The notes: generated by a model from the letters alone, not told the origin. DNA of 64,000 nucleotides from Haematococcus lacustris (GCA_030144725.1 JASKMD010000026.1:6131838-6195837); one strand, 5' to 3'. Shown: positions 1 through 12,863, counted from the stretch's first letter. Translations and numbers: made by a program.

Positions 1-165
1 TTGTGCTGGTGGGTCCTCAGCTTAATGTGCTGCAGTGACGCCAGCGGTAAACCTTTGGACTGCGCATCGGTAAAAATCATGCAACGCTGCTGTTGCTGCT
101 GCTGCTGATGATGATGATGCTGATGATGATGATGATTGCCTGCATGCATGCGCATGGCCCTGCAG

Positions 166-1987
<1,822 letters not shown>

Positions 1988-4221
1988 GGCCGCTGCGTGT
2001 TGGTCAAGGCAGTGAGCAGCCTCGGTAACAAGTCAGGTGCACAGCCAGGCGGGAGGTCACCCTTCTAGACGTTTTGGGGATGAGAGGTGTAAGCAGTGGC
2101 AACATGGTGGGATGTGATGGGATGTGGTGGGATGTTTGCGGAAGGCTAGTGAATGCATGCGGGAGCCAGGGGCGAGCCATGCAGGTGGGGCGCTGCATGG
2201 GGGCATGAGGCATGCAGTAGCAATAGCTGGGGGTGGGGAGGCGGCACCTGGTGGCCTAGGGCGGCTGCCACCTGGGTGCTCTGGCCCTGAGCGTTGCTTG
2301 TGGGTTGCCCCTGAGGCGGTCCCCTTGTACTGACACGCTGTCTGTCGCTGGTGTTGGCTGCCCAGCTGACTGACTGGCTGGCTGCCTGGCTGACTGGGTC
2401 TGGGTCCGGCTGGCTGCTTGGCTGGCTGGCTGCCTGAGTAGGCTGGCTGGCTGCCTGTTGGTGGCTGCCTGGTGCCGGGTCAGGGCAGGCGCACCAGGGC
2501 TGGGGTAGGCACGGCCGCTGGGGGACACATGCGATATGGGTCGCTGGCAGCGACAGGGGTGCACCCCCCCCCGAAGTGTGGTGGTTTAGGGGGTTGGGTT
2601 GGGGGGAACCCTACACCAGGGTAAGAGGGGACCACTGGGCGTGCTGGCTGGGCTGAGATCCATGCACTGGCTCAGGCTCTTAGCCACGCATGGCATGGGC
2701 CCGGCTTGAATTTGAGCATCGCGCCGCCTGGCCGGCATGCTCAGCAGTGGGTGCCTAGGTTAAGCTGTGGCAGCTTGTGGCAGTGCATGTCTCTGAGATG
2801 GTGAGTTGGTTGGCGGGCTGGATGGCTGCTAGTAGGTGGTTCCGAGGGTGTAGGAGGCGGGTGGGATGCGAGTAGGCAGCATGGGGCAGCAGGGGAGGGC
2901 GCTCTACGCCTTCAGCCCGCATGCCTGAGGACAGGGTCACTGGGCTGCTAAGTCACATTTGTGTGAGGACTGTCAGTGTGATTTGAGTTTAGGAAGGGGG
3001 GCGGGTGGGGCAGTGGCAACATGAACACAGGCACCGCTGGGCTGGCCAGGCTGCCCCTTGTGGCCCTCTACTGCAGGGTCAGTCTGATTGGAATCAAACC
3101 TTGAACAATGCCGTGCCCAATAATCTTGCTCAGCATGTGCACCCCACCCCCCTGACCCTCCTCACATGCTCCTCACACTTTGTTTGGTTGGGCTGTCTGG
3201 TTTGAACCACAACATTATAGTCATAAGGCATTAGGTTGCTTGGCTGGGCTGCGCTGGAGACTTAGCTGTGACGGGTGCAATGGGCAGGAGTGCAGGAGAG
3301 GAGCCATGCCATAACCTGCTTGGCTGTACAATTCCTGCGGCCTGCCCCGCAGATGCACCCAGCAGCTGCACAACGACGCAGAACACATGTACATGCTCAC
3401 AAATTGGGTCGCATGCGGTGGTTGAGCATGGTCACCTGTTGCAACCACCAGCAGCATGTGAAGCTATGCTGGTGTCGAGGGAGAGATTTGCGGTATGGGT
3501 GCAACTGATTAGCTAGCACAGGAAGTACATGTAACATTCCATGGCAGCAGGGAGCGGCTGTCAAAGCAGGTCCTTACCCTGTGCACTAGCGCACAGCTGT
3601 TACGATGTCCCGGTGGTTGTGGCTATCTGTGCCCGTGGCATGTGCATGGGACCTGACTCTACCTTTTTGTCGGCACTTGTCAACCTATGGCCTGAGGAGG
3701 AGGACAACCTACCATGCACCCTTCCTCCGTGGCCACGCCCATGTCACACCCGGGGATGGTGACCGCGATCCAGACCCCGAATTACCCGGCCCCTCTCCCG
3801 TGGTGCCCTGCACTGGTGAGCACCAAGGGCCACATGCTAGGCTCAGCAGCCTTTCAGCGGCCAGGCAGCCCAGCCAGCGACCCCAGGTCCAGGACATAGA
3901 AGCAGCCAGGCAGGGGAAGCAACATGAAGGGGAGGAGGACGGGGAGGTAAGCTGTAAGCAATGGGGCGACACAACAGACTTGACATTGACACCGAGTGAA
4001 ACATGCAGCGTAGGGCCGACCCGCTGACATTGCTTGCTGGCAATACGGCACAGCACCACAGATGTGCCCCACTCAAGAGTGCGGCGCCCACCCGGACGGG
4101 CCGACCCACGCAAAACAACCAACACTCAGCATTGCGTCATAAATGTAGTTCTATCAGTCTCGGATGTCTGGATAGCAGGCGAGAAAGGAGCGAGCAGGTT
4201 GTGCGCTGCAAGATGTTTACC
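1988..4221. other. Intergenic region without a recognised gene
   Basis: It holds CTGGCTGG-type low-complexity DNA at about 2350-2470 and an inverted copy of intron DNA at 3352-3560 (listed separately). Short ORFs on both strands show no domain or motif. The rest probably comprises the 3' flank of the first gene and the 5' flank of the TPR gene. Confidence 0.5.
3352..3560 (-). repeat. Inverted partner of the SG1-like gene's intron 1
   Basis: Read on the minus strand this stretch matches 5190-5395, covering most of intron 1 of the TPR gene, its AG acceptor and about 8 bases of exon 2. Shared blocks include TTGAGCATGGTCACCTG and ATGTAACATTCCATGGCAGC. Divergence is moderate with small indels, so the pair is not recent. 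It may be a MITE- or introner-like mobile sequence, or a local inverted duplication. Confidence 0.7.
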
Positions 4222-4254
4222 GCACCATGCAATCTTCTTAGGATTGCATGGTGC
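4222..4254 (+). promoter_or_regulatory. Perfect 13-bp hairpin over an upstream in-frame ATG
   Basis: GCACCATGCAATC (4222-4234) is followed by a 7-base loop and its exact reverse complement (4242-4254). The right arm contains ATG 4248-4250, which is in frame with ATG 4290. In the mRNA the stem would bury the first AUG and favour the second, which begins the better transit-peptide-like sequence. Confidence 0.5.
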
Positions 4255-4289
4255 AAGAGACACGACAAGACCTTTGTACCATCGGCGCG

Positions 4290-6868
4290 ATGTCAGTAGT
4301 TGCAAGTCACAGCTGTGCCCACCTGCTGCTGCAGCCGGTATCACGCCCGCCCCTGACTTTGCCAGGGCGCCGCTTCGCTGTGTCTCAAGCATCATTGCGC
4401 AGCAAAGGTTTTGGGAACGTCGACAGCAAGCAGAACACTGGAGATGACAATGAGCTTGACGCACCGGCAAAAAGGCGAAGGGCCAGGCGCCAGTCGCAAC
4501 CCAGCTTGCAGCCATCTGAGCAAGCTCAGCCCGTGTTCCAAAGCAACGCTGCTGCCACCAAGCCTGGTCAGGACGAAGAGGATGCTGAGTTTAGCCAGAG
4601 GCTGGAGGCTTTGAAAGCCCAAGCCAAGGCATTGCGTGCAACGTCGGGCATTCAAGCAGCAGGCGCTCAGAATGTGGCAGCTTTTGACGCCGACGTGCCA
4701 GGCACAAACATCTATGCCAACCCTCCGTCTCTATCAGACACCCTTCTAACCCAGCTTAACTCAGATGTCAGCGACCCTGCTCTGAAGAATGCGCAGTTTG
4801 GGCCCAATCAGTTGAGTGTGGCAGCTGGTGCCGTAGTGTTTGGCTTAGTCTTTGTCCTGGTGGCGGGCGGGGATTTCTTGCCCAACAACCGGTTCAAGGG
4901 TGTGAGGCCCACACAGCTGGCCCCTGACACGGTTGAAGAAGGGCTGATCCGTGGGCGCATGGCAGCACTGCAGCAAACACTGGATCAGTCCCCTAATGAC
5001 CCCACAGCCATTCAAGGCTTGGCACTGTCCTACGCACAGCTGCTCCAATACGATAAGGCTGCGGAGCTACTGGACAAACTGGTCGCTCGACAACCTAGCA
5101 GTGCGGATGCCTGGCGGGTAGGTGCCAGCTGACCTGCAATCACCAGCACTCAGGCTGCCGGCCGTCGCCACCTGTGCAGTCATGCGCTGGAGCCTCTCTC
5201 TGCTGCCATGGAATGTTACATGTTGCCTTTGTCTTAGCTATTCTGTTGTGGCCAAACCACAAATTACTCCCCCGTGACCAGCATAGCTGCAAATGCTGGT
5301 GGTGGTTGCATCAGGTGACCATGCTCAACCCACTGCATGGGCCGGAGTTGTGCGCATGTAGATGTATTCTGCGTCGCTGTGCAGCTGCTGGGCGAGACCA
5401 CGCTGCTGGGTGAGCAAGCCAAGCGAGCGGTGAGCGCCTTTGAGCGTGCTGACAGCTTGAGGCCAGACGACCTGCAGATTGCCACCGGCCTGGTGGACGC
5501 GTACATCGGCAACGGGCAGCAGGCCAAGGCCGTGTCCTACCTGCTGGGGCTGCGGCAGCGCGCCCCGCCCCTGTCCTCCCTAGGGGTGCTGGCAGTGGAG
5601 GCGCGGGAGCAGGCCAGCTCCCCTCTGCCAAGCTCCCCTGCAGCCGGCACTGCGCGCCCAGGCCTCTCACCAGGGGACCTGGGAGCAGCAGGCACCCCTG
5701 TCCCTGCCACACTGCCTGAACCAGCAGCCGGGCTAGACACATCAAACCCGGACACAGTACCAGCGTCGCCACAGCCTGCCCCTCCTCCTACGTCTGGCAA
5801 CTCGGTCTTGGCTGCAGCTGGTGCTAGACAGCAGTCAGGCAGTGGAACCGGGCAAGCGGGGGCTGGAGGCGAGGCGGAGCAAGCACCAGACGCCCTAGCG
5901 GCGACTGCGCTGCAAGCCTCCCTGCCTAGCCAGCTCCAGGCTGGACCCCCTCCACAGCCACAGGCCGCCACCACCAGCAGTAGTGGGCTAGGCAGCAGCA
6001 GCGGCAGCAGCACAGGGTCTGCTGCTATCCGGCCTCTTGAACCAGTGTCAGTGGAGCTGCTGCTGGCCAAGACGTACAGCCAATGGCGTGGCCATGAAAG
6101 TGACGCCCTGGCAACGTGAGCTGACGGGTGCCTGCGGTCTACCTGTACTGCTGCTGACTGAGCAGCCACGAGCAGCCCCTGCCCCTGCCCCCTGCCCCTG
6201 CCCCTACCCTTTCTCTTGCCCCCTTGTTTCCCCTGCTGCCGCTGCAATCTTCGGTAACGATAACCCTGCAGCCTCGCTTCTGCCCTTGCTACAATGTTTC
6301 TTTGTCGGTTGTCATGCATGGCTAGGTATGTATCAGGTTCAAATGCATAGGACCGAAGTGGTGTCTACAACTGTAGGGTGCCATGTCCGTTTCCTGACAT
6401 TCTACCTGGCTTGCTGTTGTTGGGTCTTGAGCTACGCCACATAGCAAGGCGCACAGCTAGTGTGCGTTTGCAGATACGACGCTGTCATAGCACGTTTTCC
6501 TGAGGATTTCCGAGGCTACCTTGCCAAGGGCGTGCTGCTGCGGGACAAGGGCAGGCGCGCAGACGCTGATCGCATGTTCATTCAGGTATGGCCATGGAGG
6601 CAGTATGGGCACAGCTGGCATGGTCAAGATGGGCGCCTGTTTATTGCGATGTCACCATGCCAACCTGTCCAAGAAACAGTGGTGCTGCTAACCCTACGTT
6701 GACCCGGTTGCGTGGGGGCCTTTTCTAACAGCGGCATGAGAGCACTGCTTGCGTGTGCTGTGCTCATTTATCGTGCAGGCTCGCTTTTGGGCGCCTGAGA
6801 ACCGTCAGCGGTTTGTGAAGGAAGCGAGCGAGACGAAGCCTGTGGTAGATCTGCCTAGTAATGAATGA
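4290..6868 (+). CDS. SLOW GREEN 1-like chloroplast TPR membrane protein
   Basis: Exons 4290-5117, 5385-6115, 6474-6585 and 6779-6868 join with matching phases into 586 aa ending at TGA. Residues 1-40 (MSVVASHSCAHLLL...) look like a chloroplast transit peptide. A charged region follows, then one membrane helix near residues 174-193 (LSVAAGAVVFGLVFVLVAGG). The rest is TPR-like: EEGLIRGRMAALQQTLDQSP, IQGLALSYAQLLQYDKAAEL, GEQAKRAVSAFERADSLRPD, and in the last exons YDAVIARFPEDFRGYLAKG and ARFWAPENRQRF. A linker of about 130 Pro/Ser/Ala/Gly-rich residues splits the TPR part in exon 2. The order (transit peptide, helix, TPRs) is that of plant SLOW GREEN 1, a membrane-attached protein needed for chloroplast development. 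The role here is inferred from that likeness. An upstream in-frame ATG (4248) would add 14 residues but lies in a hairpin. Confidence 0.75.
5190..5395 (+). repeat. Dispersed sequence forming most of SG1-like intron 1
   Basis: This is the second member of the inverted pair with 3352-3560. It spans intron 1 from about 75 bases after the donor through the acceptor and the first bases of exon 2. Confidence 0.65.
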
Positions 6869-7471
6869 GATCCGTTTTGAAATGCAACTCCCAAGATCAA
6901 CATGGACTATGGTGTTGCCTGTAGCCCATCCCTTTTGGCACGTGCTGTTCCTCGCCCACTACTCATCAAAACCAACGGTAGAACGCTTGAAAATCTATAT
7001 ATAGCCTTAGTCAGCTAGGCTGGCTGCTTGCGAGCCTGTACATCACTGCTCCAATGGTACGTTCTAGCCCGATGCACCTGCTGCCTGGACTTGGCACAAC
7101 CTTGCTTTTATTTCCTTGCAGTACCTGTCTGGCCATTGCTTCAGTTGCTATGAGGGAAGAGCCTCCTTCAGTGTCGCGTGGACTCTGTTCACCCGACGCG
7201 TTGCGTACACCATACCCTCATCCACATCTCTCAAACACACCTGGCAACACACCTGGCAATAACGCAGTATTTGGAAATTGTTCGCGTTCGTCAGCGGCGC
7301 AAATGATGCAGACTAGCGACCAGATTTAGCGATGGGCCGACGCAGTCAGCGTAGTAAGAACGCATCGGCGATCATGGCAGCTCGGGTTGCAGCTGGCCTT
7401 GCCCCGTGGACCCGCACGGCCGGCTTCATCGCAAACCGGTTCATCGCAAACCGGAGATGTGAGCCACCCGG
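6869..7471. other. 3' flank of the SG1-like gene; no gene seen
   Basis: It contains a TATATATAG stretch near 6995 and a short direct repeat TTCATCGCAAACCGG near 7425-7456. No conserved ORF is apparent. Confidence 0.4.
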
Positions 7472-8125
7472 TTACCGAACATAACCGCCGGCCCTCGCGC
7501 TGTTGTACGTACTGGTAGCCACTTTAGTGGTTCTCTGCCCAGGTCGGTATGGGTTGGGCACCTGGCACTGCTCATTCACGAACAGCTCTCGGCACATGCC
7601 CAGCTTGCGGCGGCTGACCTGTGTCGGCAGCATCAGCCTGGCTGTGCTGAGGTAGTGTTGTGCAAGGTAGGCAGCTGTCCTGGCTGCAGGCTTCCCACGG
7701 CGCCCCACTTGCGTGGGTATGAGGTTGGCTGTCAACGCGGGTGGGTTTGGAGCTGGGCAGGGCTGCTGGGCTGCAGTGCCTGACGGGATGCCATAGCCAC
7801 CCTCAGCACACCGCTGCAGCACCTCTGGTGACACCCGGTGCCGCATCAGGATGTTCATTAGCTGTCGCTGATGCCGGGTGAGCCGGGGGCCGCGGTGGAC
7901 AGGCTGGGAGGGGGTGGGCTGGGAAGGGAAGGGCTGGGAGGGGGTGGGCTGGGAGGGGGTGGGCTGGGAGGGGTGGGCTGGGAGGGTGGGCATGGAGGGG
8001 TTGGGCTGGGAGGGATTGGGCTGGGAAGGGTGGGCAATGAGGTGGGCTCCTGCATTGATGGGTGGAGGGGTGGCGGGCATGGTGGGTCGTTGCATGCCGT
8101 GGCCTTGCACCATTTTGGTGTACAT
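7472..8125 (-). CDS. Unrecognised ORF with a PSQP repeat
   Basis: An open frame of up to 217 codons on the minus strand. The N-terminal third is a short-period repeat built from PSQPNPSQP and PTPSQP units, caused by a GGGAGGGG(T)-type minisatellite at 7905-8035. After it come a basic segment (RLTRHQRQLMNILMRHRVSPEVLQ) and a Cys-containing C-terminus. It lies downstream of, and on the same strand as, the transposon-like gene at 8558-10621 and might be its last part, but no splice join was confirmed. It could equally be a chance ORF in GC-rich DNA. Confidence 0.25.
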   Translation of the reverse strand: MYTKMVQGHGMQRPTMPATPPPINAGAHLIAHPSQPNPSQPNPSMPTLPAHPSQPTPSQPTPSQPFPSQPTPSQPVHRGPRLTRHQRQLMNILMRHRVSPEVLQRCAEGGYGIPSGTAAQQPCPAPNPPALTANLIPTQVGRRGKPAARTAAYLAQHYLSTARLMLPTQVSRRKLGMCRELFVNEQCQVPNPYRPGQRTTKVATSTYNSARAGGYVR

Positions 8126-8557
8126 GATGTGACTTCAAAGCTGTCAAACAGATAGAGGCCTAAGCTGTTTGTTGTGCGGTTTCTTTCAACAGATGCGCTA
8201 ATGGGTCAAGAACAAATAAAATATAGCCATTTTCTTGTGGGTGCAGCGGGTGCAACACAGTGGGTCACCCCGCAATTGGCTGCACCCCTGATAAAATCTT
8301 ACCGGTCTTTGAGAGTTTTACAGCGATTCGTGCGCAGGGCGGTGCAGCTCATTAAAGCGAAGCTAGCGGGCTGCTCGGGCTGATGTGCACCTGTGCCGGG
8401 GCGGGCGGGGGTGTTGGGAATTCTGGTCGCCTTGTGCCGGGATTGGCCTGCTTAGTGGGGCTGTGATCAGCGAATAGCTATCGCGCTCAGCGGCCCAGCT
8501 TTTCAAAAATATGAATTTCTTGTCGGGCGCAGGACCCCCCCGACATGTGTTCTAGTG

Positions 8558-10621
8558 CTAGTCTCTGCGCACTAAACGACGCAATTGCCGCCGTCCTTCT
8601 TGCCTCTTCCACCCCATGTGCATGCGATATCGTTCACAGTGTTTGTTGGTCAGTTTGCCAAAGCACACCTCATCATGCAGCAAATTGGGATGGAACAACA
8701 TCAACAATGCATAACACTCTTCGTCTTCCCTCACCTCCTTCACAGTGTCTTGAAACATGGGCATGGGCTCAAGTGGGGTGGTACTGTCAGGCTTCATGCA
8801 CGGCAGGCATGGCACACTCATGCACGTGCTGCATGCACAACCAGCCATGGCCCATTGAGGCTGCTCCCTGTCAGGTGTGAACACCATGCGGTGCATCGCC
8901 CTACACCCCTTTACATCATCATGCATGCGCCCCACATCAGCCTCAGGCATACTGCATACAGCTGCTTGCCCAGCGTCGTCAAGCACCAGGTAGCGCCGAA
9001 ACATAATGTGACCACGAAGCCTGTGGCTGGCACTAGTGTCCTGTGCATGGCATGGCACAGCAAAATGCTTGTTAGCCCAATCAGTCAGCACAGCAGCCCC
9101 ACACACTTTTCCCACGAGTTCAGGATGCACTAGCATCTGCTCCCTCCACTCCCTCTTGGACACCCCACCCTCGGAGTCATGCGTGCTCTTGAAGTGCGAT
9201 GTGGCACCATATGACCATTGCACAGGCACCCCAAACCTATTAGCTAGGTGCCAATGCAACCTAATGGCCTTGGCCCCCTTGAACTGTGATGCACAACCAT
9301 CTGACCACAAACACAGCTGCCTCATGTCTATCTTGCCCACCCACCCCTCTCCATCATCCCTCCCATCACCCACCCCATCGGGGTTGCTGGCCACACCCAA
9401 GATGCCATCCGGGTGCCGCCTGCCTTGCAGCAAACACTCAATCACTTGCACGAGGGCTGTGGTGGAAGCCTCAGCTGACTGGTCACACTTGTCAGCACTC
9501 ACAAACACTGACTCCTCCCTTGAGCCACCTGCTGCTCCCTCTTCTGCGGGTCCGCCTGCTGCTGCTGCACCTGGTGTAGCTGCTGAGCCACCTGCTGCTC
9601 CCTCTGCTGCAAGTCTGCCTGTTGCTGCTGCACCTGGTGTTGCTGCTGAGCCACCTGCTGCTCCCTCTGCTGCAAGTCTGCCTGTTGCTGCTGCACCTGG
9701 TGTTGCTGCTGAGCCACCTGCTGCTCCCTCTGCTGCAAGTCTGCCTGTTGCTGCTGCACCTGGTGTTGCTGCTGAGCCACCTGCTGCTCCCTCTGCTGCA
9801 CCTCGTGTTGCTGCTGAGCCACCTGCTGCTCCCTCAGGTGCATGTCTGCCTGCTGCTGCTGCAGCTGCTGTTGCTGCTCAGCCACCTGCTGCTCCTTACG
9901 TTGAAGTTCATCCTGCTGGAGGTCCTGCAACTGTTGCTGTAGATGTTGCAAGCGTTGGGTGTCAACAACTTGTTGCTCCCTCGACTCCTACAAATTAATC
10001 CCTGCGTCCGTCCCTGCGTGTTTCCAACCTTGTCCGATCGGGCTGAAATTTTAATAGTCGGTAGTTTGCAAAAAATAAAACATATTTTGCAAGAAAAGTA
10101 TTTTTAAAAAATCAACAGCTGTTGCGCTGTGGCCCGCAACCTATCCCTGCACTCATCCCTGCACTCTAGCCACAGGGCCACAGCGCAGCCGCCTTTGATT
10201 TTTTTAAAATATTTAATCTGAGAAAATATGTTTTATTTTCTGCAAACTATCATCTATCAAAATTTCAGCCCGATCGGACAAGGTCGGTCAACACGCAGGG
10301 ACGGACGCAGGGATTAATTTGTAGGAGTGTCTTTTGCAGGTCAGCCTGCAGCTGGTGCAACCGTGCCTCATAAGCACCAGCATCAGCCTGTGCCGGGGCC
10401 TCAGCCTCAGCAGCACCAGCCTGGGACTTGGCCTCAGCCTCAGCAGCCCTGCGCCGTGCCAAAACCTCCCTAGCTTTTTGCGCACCGGAACATCTAGCCT
10501 TTGCCCCCCTTTTCTTGTCAACCATGGCCTGTACAACGGCACACACAGTTATTAGCTCAGTTTCTGCATATTTTTTACTAAATCTTTCCGTTCGTGGTTG
10601 CTCAGGAGCCACAAGCACCAA
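8558..10621 (-). pseudogene. Transposon-like gene: coiled coil plus DG..SQFKG domain, split by a MITE
   Basis: Reading from 10621 downward: a basic N-terminus, an Ala/Glu-rich segment, then a coiled coil (LHQLQADLQK) broken by the foldback at 9984-10328. The coil resumes as REQQVVDTQRLQ and runs through about four 63-bp repeats encoding REQQVAQQQHQVQQQQADLQ. The coil frame meets a stop at 9499. An overlapping frame (from about 9520) then encodes 316 residues with LCLWSDGCASQFKGAKA, HWHLANRFGVPVQWSY, conserved His/Asp/Cys residues and a Cys cluster (CACSTCMSVPCLPC). The DGCASQ(F/Y)K pattern recurs in uncharacterised, apparently transposon-encoded eukaryotic proteins with an RNase H-like core. 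That assignment is from memory of the pattern and is tentative. Either a frameshift or an intron joins the two frames. Confidence 0.45.
9984..10328. mobile_element. Foldback MITE of 345 bp inserted in a coiled-coil coding region
   Basis: The ends are long inverted repeats of about 130-140 bp beginning ACTCCTACAAATTAATCCCT, with mismatches increasing inward. The AT-rich middle arms contrast with the GC-rich host. The short centre contains direct copies of ATCCCTGCACT. No ORF is present. A clear target duplication was not found; at most 1-3 bases are shared. Removing it rejoins the coil so that LQADLQK is followed by REQQV, consistent with insertion into a coding sequence. Confidence 0.8.
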
Positions 10622-11187
10622 TAATCAGAAAATCGTGTGCAACCTAGAATCGCTGCCACATGTGGACCGAACCTGTGTTCAGCAGTAATGCGCCGTCGCG
10701 GTCACGCTCCCAACCCGCAGTGCCATCGACCTGCAGATTAGGCGCCGTTTGATGACAAAAGGTGGGCAAGCCAGCAGGCCGGGAGAGGGTTTCGATGCAG
10801 CAGGTGAGCTTGGGAGAGGGTTTCGATGCGTGCTGAGACGTTGCAACACTAATGCGAGCTAACCTGAAAAGTTGACATGTCCACTCGGGATGCGCCATTC
10901 ACGCCGCAATGTGTCCAGGCTGCATATACATGTTGCTAAATGTGTCTGCGAAGCTCCAGAACACGGCGCTGGTTGGGGGCCAGCCACCCGGCAAACCGCT
11001 GGAGCTGTTTGCACTCTATTCGGGCCATCAGAAGCTCATCGCACAAATCGGCGGCCTCATCCGTGCAAAGATGAGCAAGTTTTTATCTCATGAGCCATGG
11101 GGGTGCAGCCAATGGCGGGGGTGACCAGTGGAGGACACAGTGGAGGAGGGGGTGTGTAAGCCGGTGATACCTTAGTGTGCGCCGACC
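10622..11187. other. No recognised gene
   Basis: A short plus-strand ORF (10909-11124, containing SGHQKLIAQIGGLIRAKMS) may be a mobile-element relic. GGGAGAGGGTTTCGATGC occurs twice near 10785-10828. Nothing else is supported. Confidence 0.3.
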
Positions 11188-11440
11188 CAAATGGTGTATT
11201 GGGCGGAAGTGAGCACATCTATTATGTTTCATTCACTCCGTCTAGGCGCCCTGCACGCCCGGCAGGCATCGCGTTGGGTGTCAGCCGGACATTCCATTTG
11301 TGCACAACCAGCTCACAACGCTAGGTAGATGGGGTCACAGCGATGTGGCTCACCGTGCCAAGGAGATTTGTTGGCTAGCGCTGATGGCTAGCGCTGATGG
11401 TCAGATTACGCGGACTAACTCGCGGCTGCTAATGTGATAA

Positions 11441-11583
11441 TGTTAGAATATGAGTGTTTGTAGGCAGCCAGCCTCAGACCTTCGTTTGTGCAGGTAGAAA
11501 CCTGACATGTGTGAAGGTTGAAGTTTGCTCTTAAACTTGCTCCTTAGCCCCTTCCTGTAATGCAAGATCTGTGATTCCCAACA
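11441..11583 (+). repeat. 5' LTR
   Basis: 143 bp, begins TGTTAGAATATGAG and ends CCCAACA. It contains TGTAA (near 11556), the usual green-algal polyadenylation signal. Confidence 0.92.
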
Positions 11584-11598
11584 GGTTATGGGCCCACC
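11584..11598 (+). promoter_or_regulatory. Primer-binding site for the initiator tRNA-Met anticodon arm
   Basis: GGTTATGGGCCCACC starts directly after the 5' LTR. Its complement, GGTGGGCCCATAACC, is the anticodon stem-loop of eukaryotic initiator tRNA-Met (CAT anticodon). Copia and Ty5 use such a half-tRNA primer. The tRNA comparison is from memory of the plant sequence. Confidence 0.85.
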
Positions 11599-11646
11599 TA
11601 GCTGTTGTGCTAGTGTGCAGGGATAGACCAGTGCGCATTCGGAGCC

Positions 11647-12500
11647 ATGGCCGCGGAGGGTCAGCGCTCAGTCACAGTACCCTTGTTGACAGAAGCCAAC
11701 TCAGAGGAGTGGTTCGTGCGACAACAAGCTTACTTAGTGGTTCATGATTTATGGGACGTCGTCGAGGACGGCGTAGAGACTGTCTCCGAGGAAGGGAGCA
11801 GCACCATTACGGACGTGGTGTTATCTGGGCAAGAACGTTTCAGTACGTGCGTCCGTGGAGTGTTCCGGGCAAGACAGCATGAGTGCTTGCGTCCGTGGTG
11901 TGTCGCGGGCAAGATAGCTTCAGTGCTTGCGTCCGTGATGTGTTCTGGGCAAGATGGCTTCAGTGCCCGAGCCCGTGGGAGAAGTGCAGCAAGACAACCG
12001 CAGTGTTTGAGCTGGGAGCATGGCTTGTGAGGTCCATCGCTCGGGCGTGAGGAAGGTGGTTGAGAGCAACCAGTGGTCAAAGTTTGGACGGGATTGTTGT
12101 TGTGCCAAGAGGCTTGCTTGCAGAGTACAAGCCTATGGTGGAGAAGGCATATGGAGCAGCCAACAGTGCAGAGAGCACTGCCCCATGTGTTGCGGTGTGA
12201 GGCTGAGTTGGGCAAGTAGGCGGAGTATGGTATGGGTGGTCAAGGGTGGTAAATGGTAGTGTAATGTTCATGCACCCTGGGCACGGAGGCCGCAGTGGCA
12301 AGGGAGTCACTAGTGGTGGTGCTGGCAGTGGAGGTGGCAATGCAGGTGGTGGCTTTGGGCGTGCCAAGGTCTGCTGGACTTGCGGGGAGGAAGGGCACCT
12401 GGCAAAGGACTGCCCCAAGCGCAAGGGCCGGGAGGGAGGTGCGGTGTCGAGCAGCCAGGAGTCTAATGTGTCTGCCATGTTCTCCAATGTCATTCTGTAG
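11647..12500 (+). pseudogene. Gag of the LTR element, internally degraded
   Basis: The frame from ATG 11647 begins with a Copia-type Gag start (VPLLTEANSEEWFVRQQAYL, then VVHDLWDVVEDG). After about 45 codons it runs into tandem imperfect 40-bp repeats (11825-11975) and stops at 12030. A second frame ending at 12500 has the zinc knuckle CWTCGEEGHLAKDCP (CX2CX4HX4C) followed by basic residues, as at a Gag C-terminus. The two parts are in different frames, so the protein is either spliced or broken. Three 60-bp repeats of CTGAGACAGCTCTGTGAGG type follow at 12532-12690. Confidence 0.7.
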
Positions 12501-12863
12501 CTGTAGTGTGCAGCTGGGCTGTGGAATGTGCTGACCCTGAGACAGCTCTGTGAGGGCTGTGGGTACAGTGTGGTAGCGCTGTGGAGTATGTTACCCTGAA
12601 ACAGCTCTGTGAGGGCTGTGGGTACAGTGTGTTAGTGCTGTGGAAGGTTGCTGACCCTGAGACAGCTCTGTGAGGGCTGTGAGTGTGGTGTTGCAGCTCT
12701 GTGGGAGCAGTGTGTGAGCTGAGTGAAAGCTGTGGCAGCTCTGTGGGAGCTAAGTAGGAGCTTTGCAAGAGACCTGTGTTAACTGTGGTCTTGGTTTCAA
12801 GTGTTGACTTTTATGAGTCTGGCAGGCTAAGGTGTAGAAGTCTAAAGTCTGTCTGTGTGGGAG

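Noticed and set aside
9538..9840. CRISPR-like array (regular 63-bp repeats)
   Set aside because: Repeats are directly tandem without spacers and encode a coiled-coil heptad pattern in a eukaryotic genome.
9036..9998. 320-codon plus-strand ORF with APSAASLPVAAAPGVAAEPP repeats
   Set aside because: Antisense shadow of the 63-bp coiled-coil repeat; the minus-strand frames carry the recognisable motifs.
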